Notes under the pieces: model-generated
The model's input: the letters and a program-made list of their open reading frames with translations, nothing else
Database searches by the model: none
Told to the model about the DNA's origin: nothing
Position numbers and translations under genes: made by a program
In this document: one piece after another, positions 11,701-20,700 of the stretch
Position numbering within the stretch: position 1 is the first letter of the stretch
How the letters are laid out: each line of letters starts with the position of its first letter
NCBI RefSeq assembly: GCF_963678635.1
Contig: NC_087069.1
Location: 29,306,776 to 29,366,775 of the forward strand
Origin: Symsagittifera roscoffensis
Taxonomy: Eukaryota; Xenacoelomorpha; Acoela; Convolutidae
Length of the DNA stretch: 60,000 bases
Direction of reading: 5' to 3'

Positions 11701-14700
11701 AACTTTTAATACTGCGCAACCTTTGCCTAGTCTGTCTGTACCTAGTCAGGAATTAGAACTAGATTTTGCTGGTCCTATACTTGATGATAAAGGTTCCAAG
11801 ATCTTCCTTTTGGTAGCAAACGATCGTTTCTCTAAGTTTCCTTCAGTTCTTTTTTCTAAAACTACTGGGGCTAAGAAGGTTACTAAATTCTTTGCATCTT
11901 ACATTCGTATTCATGGTTTACCTCACTCTATCAGAACGGATCATGGGTCAGGTAATAAAAACAACTTGGTGCAAGAATTTTGCTCTAGCAGAGGTATTAA
12001 ACATATCCTCTCGCCGGTTGGAGATGATAGAGGCAGTGGTTTGGTTAAACGAACGATTCTGACAATCAAGAGAAAACTGGGTTTTGCAAAACTCGATCTT
12101 AATTTCAAAAACTTTAAGGAAACGATTCAACATATACTTGAAGATATACGCAAGAGTAATTATTCGGTGCTTAAGAAATCACCTTTTGAATTGCATTTCG
12201 GTCGTAAACCTAATACTGTATGGTCACAGGAGTTTAATAAGGATGTTCAATCTGATACTTCAGCCCGAGGACTGGAGCGGAACCCCATAACGCCAGACCA
12301 GATTGCCAGCCAGGACTATAGCAGGGACAGGGCAAAAGTTGTTCCTCGGGGCAGTGCTAGTCCAACAGTTCCTCCCCGCTTCAAACCCTTGTTTTCTCTG
12401 GACGGAAATGTGGCAGATAGTGAACCCTACAAGGCGTTGGCTGAACTCGCTCGAGCGGCGAATAAATGCTCGCAATTCAAACGAAACCTTCCACCGGATG
12501 GAGGGAAAAGGGTTCTCAAGGAACTAGCAACCCGGCACTCAGACCTCGCGCATTCCCTCAAGTCAGGACTGAATCACAACATTCTTCGCTTCTCGGCTTT
12601 AGTAGTATCTCTGGGGGCTCAAGTTAGCCCCAGACGTGTACCAGCTGTGCAACCCCGTCGACTGTCGAAAACAATTGCTCCAAACACTCTAGGTGATCGC
12701 CTCCAAGCCTCGAATTCTACCTCTCGGGGTGATGTTAAAAGGCCCGTTACGCGGTCTCAGCCTGTAATACTGGGACAACGGCCAAACAATCCGACTTTAT
12801 CTACCCCGATGGTGGATCTTACAGTGGAATCTTCCAGTGAGAGTTCAGTTGAATCAAACGGCGGTCTCCATGTTATCCAGGACTCTTCTCCTGTGGAAAA
12901 ACGCCAAAGGCTTCAGTGCGACTCACCTCCCGTTACGTTTGCTCCTCAGTCTAACTCCATATCGCAGCTTCACACTTCAACAAGTGCGAAGAGGGCCCAA
13001 CTTGAGGAGAGCCCAACTTTGCCCTCTGAAAAGGTGACCGGATCTTCGTCCTCACCACGAAAACCCTTCATTCGGGATCGTCTTCAACCTGGATCTTCAG
13101 TGTCGATGTCTCCTCATATCGCTCATGCGAAAGAAGCTACCGAAAGGTTGACTATTTGTCAAGTTTAAAACTCTTCCTAACTCAAACAAACTCTTTCATG
13201 TTATCGTATTTTTCTATGTAACTGTACAGCATTTGTGTGGGATAGGGGGGCTATCAATCTTTTGCTTGTCTGGGTGCAGTTTATTATCTCCTAAATTTTG
13301 GGTTGTTTATCAAAATTCCGCGGGGAATGTCGTGAGGCGACCTTCGGTACCTCGTTACTTACTTGTTCTTTTGCAGTCTTACTGCAGTTTGATGTTAATT
13401 CCTCTAATCAAGGTCATTGTGCTCACCTACTCAAAATACCACGCTGTACGTGTTCATTATCTTTTGCTATCTACATTGTTTGCTAGATCTTCCTTATTCA
13501 ATTCACTCTAATGATTTTTCAGGATAAACTTCCTAACTTAAAAAATATAATTGAAACTAAGCAACAAAGTTGATTCAAGAAACCAATTATTCTATCCGAT
13601 AAACAATTTACTTATTGTTTAACAACCAAGTTTTCACTCTAAGACCTAGGAAAATCTCAGAGGGGAAGGGGCGGATTTTCCAAAAAAATTTTTGATTGGC
13701 TTTTTCGATCGGCTTTTCCGACTAATTGATTTTCTGAGACCGTTTTCGGGCACTTATTCGAAAAATTTGACAAAAGAGTATATATTGGCGGCAAAGGCGC
13801 CTCCTTTAGAAAAGCTTTAGGGTTGTTCGGTCGAAAAAGGATGTCATAGGGAGCCTTTTGGTTGGTGAGGGGGTTAAATCCTTAAAAAAAGGGCGTACGC
13901 ACCACCTCCCCCCCTCCCCCCTAAATCCGCACCTGATGCCAACTTGATTCTATCATCTTGAAAAGCTATCTCAACTCATCGTCTTGATTGTTTTTCAAAT
14001 TATTAGCTTGCTTTTATATCCTTTTTCATGTAGCTTGTTAGTAGTCCCACTCTTACCTGACTCGGTGCAGATGGGCAGTGACATGAGGGTGGAAGTGAGA
14101 ATGACGCCTAGTGTGATGTACTTCCTGTGGGGCTTCAATGCAGGCACCTCGTCCAGGATGTTGGTGATGTTGGCCTCCAGTCCAGCGAACACACTGTCCA
14201 CTCCCACATTCAACATCATCAGGAAAAACAGCACCGCCCACAACGGAGAAACTGCAGCACAAATTGAACAGGAATAGTTCTCAGCCTATTTTGAACTATG
14301 AATGATCGACCAATAGTCGATCCATAACATAGCTGGCAGGCATCTAATCAATACCGAAGGCCATATGAACTAAGTGTTTAATACAAACCACAACAGTTTG
14401 AAATATTTAACAGGGGCGAAATTAGGGGGGGGGGGGGTAGGGCGGACACCCTTTCCCCTTCAGGGATTCGACCCCCTGCCGACTCAAAGGATCCCACTTC
14501 ACACAATATTGAGATATCCGTTTTTGACTGAGTGACCCTAAAACTTTTCTAAAGGCGCCTTTGGCGCCAATACACTAACTTTGAGGGAAATCTCGCGCCA
14601 AAAAACGCAATTTTTGTCAAATTTGTGGCCTAAACAGCGTCTGTTTAGTGCTTGAGGAGTGCTCGGAAAATCAACTTGGTCGACCTAAAAAAAAGGTATA

Positions 14701-17700
14701 TATGTATTTAAAAAAAGACACCATTTTCAAGTAAAACCATATTTATCTGGAACACAACGTGGTAGCCAGCAAATCTCATAATATAACCTACTTTAACCTG
14801 TGTCTTTTTCCATTCTTCTATACTTACATGGCATTTGGACAGTTGCGCTTGGATAGGCCACGAAGGCTAGTCCCATTCCATCTTGCACTGCATCTGGCAC
14901 CGAAGTCTCCTGCTGGTTGGCCAGAAAGCCCAGAATGGAGAATACTGTGAAACCCGCAAAAATACTGGTGCCACAATTAGTCACCGCGACTATAAAAGTA
15001 TCCCGCTCACAATCAACGTTAAACCTCTTGAAGCTGGATAAAGTCTGGTTAATTCCACAGCCGAGAGCCAGTGAGAAAATGATCTGATTGGCAGCCCCGG
15101 TCCAGACTGTGAGGTCGGCTAGTCTGCTGAAGTCTGGCTGGATGAAAAACTTCACGCCTTCTTCCATTCCCGGAAGAGTGAGTCCTCTGATGAGGAGAAT
15201 TAATAAAATGACGTAAGGTGCAATTACTGTGACGTAGACAACTTTCCCCACTGATTTCACGCCTAATAACACAAATTTCAAATAGCTCAAAGTGATATAG
15301 AGAGTTGCGAAAGGTTAAAGACCGAATTTTTTCCCAAAAAAAGAGCGCGAATCGAATGAGATTTTGTGGGAAAAAAAGCAACCGCTCATGTTTTAGAAGT
15401 TGATGTCCAATGGTCGCCTGAACAATTCTTTGCAAATTTTCATTAAAATTCCTTTTTTGTAATTATTTTGGTCGGTTGCATCGTTTTAGTTCTTGTTATA
15501 TAATCTGACAAAGTTTGATCCAGGTTGCAGACGAAAAAAAACGGCTCTCATTGCAATAAAATTGCTCAGCCGAAAAAACCGTAACTCTCCAGCCGTTCAA
15601 GTCTTCCTACAATTGGGGCTTCAGCTATTGGTATTTCACTTGTCTGGTATGACATTTATGATCTTAAGTGTCAGAAACGAAACAATAGAACAATTAAAAA
15701 GCCCAGTGACGGGTTCAGATCTACTGATGGCAGATACTTTTTCCTTTTCTTGCCACTGGTCAAAAAATTCCTATGCGCAAGATAGTTTCTTCAGTGAAAA
15801 AATTGAAACTCAAAATGCTCTTTTTTTTTTTAATTTTTCCACTGCTTTGTGCTCTCTAAAATACCTGTAATCATGGGTAAAAAATCAGATATTGCTCCTG
15901 GTTAATTGGACACGAAAAGTGAGAGCTACCTTTAATTAAGATGAGGTAGATGATAGCCTGAGACATGACAAAAGCGGCATATTGAGGCAGGAGGAAACTT
16001 CCAACTTGGTCGATTCCGGGACTCCTTCTGAGTACATTGTTGATCCAGAACTCTTCAGCGGGCGAAGTCCAGTTGTCGTTGGGTTGGAATAAGTGGTTGC
16101 TGCTTCTTGATTCGGAAGGACTCACATCTGTCCGACAGACGAAACCGTCAAACTGACCGTTCTACAAAAAGAAATCAACATTTTTGAGTTCTAGTTTATC
16201 GGAAATTTTCCAAGAAATATAAAAAAAATCACTTTGTATATAGTTGACAAAACTTTTGCTACCCCAGTCATTTTTTCGTCACAACAAAGCTAATCTGTTT
16301 TTACTTTTTTGGCCTTTTAGTCTGAGACATGCAATTAAGTGCCAAATCAAATGTTTTGCGAGGGCGGGTGGATTTTTTGATGGAATATATCCAGCATTTT
16401 TGATGATTTTTACGACTAGAAGTTCAAAGAAAAATGAAAAGAAAGCGGCCATAAAAGTGTATCAAAGGAGACGAGATGGTCAAACTTCAATTGACTCCTT
16501 CACTTTTGCTAGTTGCAGCATCATTGCAACCGGATAGGAAAATGTTTATCATAGCTCTACATCTACTGAAATGGTAACACTTTAATTAAACTGTTATTAC
16601 GCGGCCATAAAAATTGCATCAAAAGATGATCAAAACTTGACTGATTATCCTTCACCTTTGAAACATATTATCAACCATTGTTGCAGTGAGAATGCGAACA
16701 AAGGCAAAACACTTTCAAGTACTCAAACTAGAACACTGAGATAGGAGCATACTTTTTCTCGACACTGTGTGATGGGGTGACTGCAGTACTGTGAGTTCCA
16801 GCTGTTGTCACACCCACTCCAGGGAAGTGAGGTGGGGGTGAAAGAGTGGATGAGGAAGTAGATGACCCATCCGAGTAGCATGTTGTAGTAGATGGAGAAG
16901 AGGGCATTCATGATGAACATGGAGTAGCCTATGCCTTTGAAGAGGGGACAGAACTTCCACAGTGACACGGGACCTGCAATCAAATACAAGAAAAACACAT
17001 CAGAATCTCTCATTCCAGTCAAACTAAGAAAAAATATACTACAACTTAGCACTGATTTAATTCAGAAAAATCACATCCTACGAACAAACAAAAGTTCGCT
17101 TTTCTGTCCTGAAATATACGGAAAATTTTACAGATAAAAACTTGATCTAAAGTAAAATAATAATGAATGCTCCATTTTTGTTGAAGTTTTTTTTTATTTT
17201 GATTTTTTTTGTCATGTGCGCGGGGTGGGGGCTAAAAAATAGCCTAACACGGGCAGCCAGTGACTTCATTGTCGAATCATGATTCAAAGCAATAGCAAAA
17301 ATTTAAGCCTAAAGCGAATCAATATGAGGACTGACTTTTGAGTTTTGTTAGCACTGAACGAAAATTTTGAAAATTTTATAAAATTGATCAACTCATGACT
17401 GAAACGGCTGAAATATGATATATCAATTTACTTCAACTGATGTTTATTTATGGAAACTGACTTAAGAATAATGACTCAAAAGTGCGATTTTTGGTTACTG
17501 CAAAGTCCGCTATGATTATGAACGAATTCTGACAACACAAAAATATTCAAAATATAATTTTTTCATTAAGTAAAAATTTACGAGTTGATATTTTTTTAAA
17601 AGGGGAAGAAAAAAAACTCAGAGCAAAAACTATAACTAATATAACCGTAAGCTAAGGTTTTGACTCTAATTGTTTTTAATCTAACTTTTTGCAAATGGTT

Positions 17701-20700
17701 TTTATGGTTATATCAGATATGAAATTATCTATAAAGCTGCGACGAGTTTTTTCCTTTTTCAGTTAGAACAAAATTTTGCCTTTACAAAATTTTGCCTTTA
17801 GAACAAAATTTTGATAATCGAGCAGTCTTGTTCCAGATCTGAAAACAACTGTAATACTGAGGACGCATTTTTCCTTTTTCAGTTAGGCCAAAACTGTATA
17901 GTTTTAATTAGACATTAGCAGGTTCAAAAACGTTGGAATAACACTTGTATGCTTGAACCATGGATAAATTCAGTTCTAATTTCAGATCTGAAAATTTTTT
18001 TCTCGGTTAATTAACATCTAAAACTATCTACTCTCTGACAGCGCAAATTTTCCTATTTTGGCCAGCTCATTAATACTTAATACTTTATAGTTCATACTAC
18101 AAATTAGCAGGTTAAGAAACGTTGAGATAACGCTTGTATACTTAAAAATGGATAAGTTAGCATCTTATTTCTAATCTGAATAATTTTTCGCTCGGTTATT
18201 GTTCCGACGTTCGAAGGAAACCGAATATTTCTGCTCTGTATGGTTTTTTTATTAAATCAATTTTCACCGCTCGAAATAATTATTTTCAACAACAATTCTT
18301 ATACCCCATTAAAGATATAGAGTTCAAATGTAAAAAGATATTTAACTTCCGATAATTTTTTGTGAAGTTCTGGGAGTTTGAAAATTGCTAAATGTGCCTG
18401 TTCTGGACCAATTTATGCGCGCTCTGAAACGTTTATTCTTAATGCTGAGAGCGTAACACGTATTTTTTATGCGCGGCAAATTATCCCGCACAGCAAAATT
18501 GTTCCAAATTGAATTGAGACTAGCAAGTCGGTCGTATTATTTTCGTACGACTCAAAACTTTACACATTGATACTATCCAAAATGTATAGGTTTTCAGTAT
18601 TTTTTTTTTCAAAAAGTATTCGATATAAATTATTGGACAGTCGGTACATTCACGGCTTTGCCTTGATAAACGAGCAGTCTTGTTTCACATCTGAAAATAT
18701 CTGTAATACTGACGACGCATTTTTTTCTATTGCCGTTAGCTTGAAACTGTATAGTTCCTACTAGACATTACGGGATTAAAGAAACAAGGAATAAGAACAT
18801 GTATGAATAAAAATGGATAAATTCAGATCTAATTTAGGATCAGACTACATTTTATCGCGGTTGTTTTAGATCTGAAAACATCTATACTTTTGACAGCGCA
18901 CTTTTTTTCAATTTTAAGCAGATTAGTAATTAGTAATTTCTACCAGATACAGGAGGTTAATTAGCAAAATCTCCTATCGCAGAATGCTGAAATATGTTTT
19001 GTCCTAAACATCAAAATACAGAAAATGTAATAGAATAAAAACTGAGCAGTTTGATAGATCCGTTGATAACTTTGAGTCAGAAAGTGGAATTGGAGAAAAA
19101 AAATGTATATTCATTAATAATTTTTGCTGCAACTATACTTAACTATTGCAAAAAAATAGTGAAAATTAATTTGCACAAAATGCTTACAATGACATACATC
19201 GAATAATATACATTGGATTTCAGTTTGAAGACAGTAAAAAAAATTTTGTTGCGAAGTTTATTTAATTGAATCAAAATTTGGATTTCGAAATATAACAAAA
19301 AATATATAGCCGATTGAAGATATTGATTCCTTGAGACCAAAAAAATCATAATATTTACCACTGATTATTAATTTGAAAATGTGGTGGTTTGAAAATAGGC
19401 AAATTGGTTGTGCTCTGAGCTAGCTTAGACGCACTCTGAAGAAATTATTTATGTTGCCAATATAACGAAAAAAAACTATGCGCCCATAATTATCCCGCTT
19501 TAAAAAAGTTCAAAATTGAACTTAGAAAAGCTATTAAATTTGTTTTTACATCATAAGAATCATAATTGAGGTTTCATTGTCTAAATTTTACGTTTTGTTT
19601 TGCCAACAATTATTGATTCCCAATCCTTATGGGCAATTTGAATATTCAGGGCTTCCCGGAATAAAAAAAAACTCGTGTCAGACAAGTTAAATTATGAAAA
19701 AAAGCATTTCATATAGTTTATACAATTTCCTTGACTGAAAAAATTGCATGAAAAAAAGAGGCATTTTTTCCATAAAAATAAATTAAAAAATTGGCTTTTT
19801 TTCCTCACTCTGGAGTTAAATAACAAGCTGATTTGGGGATATTAGCTATGTAAATAAATGATTAAAACTTTCTCTTTGAATTGTATAACAAAAGTTTTTT
19901 GCATATGACTCGAAAGTTTTCAGTGGTTGAGCGAAGAGGCCTTATGTAAATTTAATTTCATCGTAGCAAATGAAAACAAAAACTGGATAAACGAAAACGC
20001 TTTCTTGATAATTTCGGATTTTTGGTAGAAAGCTCAATCTGGACTATGTTATAGACACAAAATATCAAATTTTGATGAAATATTTTTTTCTTAAGACTTC
20101 CGTTTGAGCTCAGAAGTTGCTATCATAAACCAAAATGAAATAAAAATTTTTTCAATAAAACTTTTTAAAGCCAAAGCTGCTCTCTCTCAAAAAACTACCA
20201 CCAATTGATTGAGTCTTGTTTTACGGCCATTTAAGATAATTTTCAAAAAGTTCCGAATAAAATACTGACTGTTTATCAGAGATTTTTTTTCTGTGAAAAG
20301 TAAGTAATATTTTTCCGTAGATTTCGTTATCTTTCTTTACATGGTTTTCCCAATTATGAGATTATCTTTTTCAGATCTAAGTTTTACACAAAAAAATAGG
20401 GCATTTCAGATTTGAAAATTACTATCGATGGAAATTAACAATTTCAGATCTGAAAATCGACTTACTTCAGAAATAAGGAATTGAGATCGTTGTTAATAGA
20501 TTTTTTCATGACAGGTCAATTCGTGTTAATTATTGTACAGCGCTGCTAATTTTGTTTTTTTTTTCAGCGGAGTTGAAACTTATAAAAAAACTGGAGCCAA
20601 AAAGTCATCAACGTTGTTCAATTACCTCAAACTGCAGTCAAATATTTCTTTTTCAGGTTAAAATCTTTTGTTTTGCTACACAATTGGCACGATAGTTCGC

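Larger units (their letters stand above)
7821..13659 (+). mobile_element. Ty3-type LTR retrotransposon, full length but inactivated, in SLC6 intron 5
   Basis: Two 332-bp LTRs (7821-8152 and 13328-13659) begin TGTCGTGAGG, end AATCTCA, and are flanked by the 5-bp target duplication GAGGG (7816-7820 and 13660-13664). Order inside is Gag with a CCHC knuckle, protease, RT, RNase H, integrase, which is the Ty3 order. It lies antisense to the host transporter. Several frame breaks, a stop in Gag and a lost catalytic residue in the integrase show it cannot move by itself. LTRs differ at a few percent of positions, so the insertion is not recent. Confidence 0.95.
7794..13935. mobile_element. hAT-like MITE, split by an LTR retrotransposon
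   Basis: The left end TAGGGGTGGATCTAGG (7794) and the reverse complement of the right end, CAGGTGCGGATTTAGG (to 13935), are similar terminal inverted repeats. Flanks ATTTCAAC (7786-7793) and ATGCCAAC (13936-13943) agree at 6 of 8 bases, as for an old 8-bp target duplication of the hAT type. Without the inserted element it is about 300 bp. A second copy in reverse orientation starts at 14411. Confidence 0.6.
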
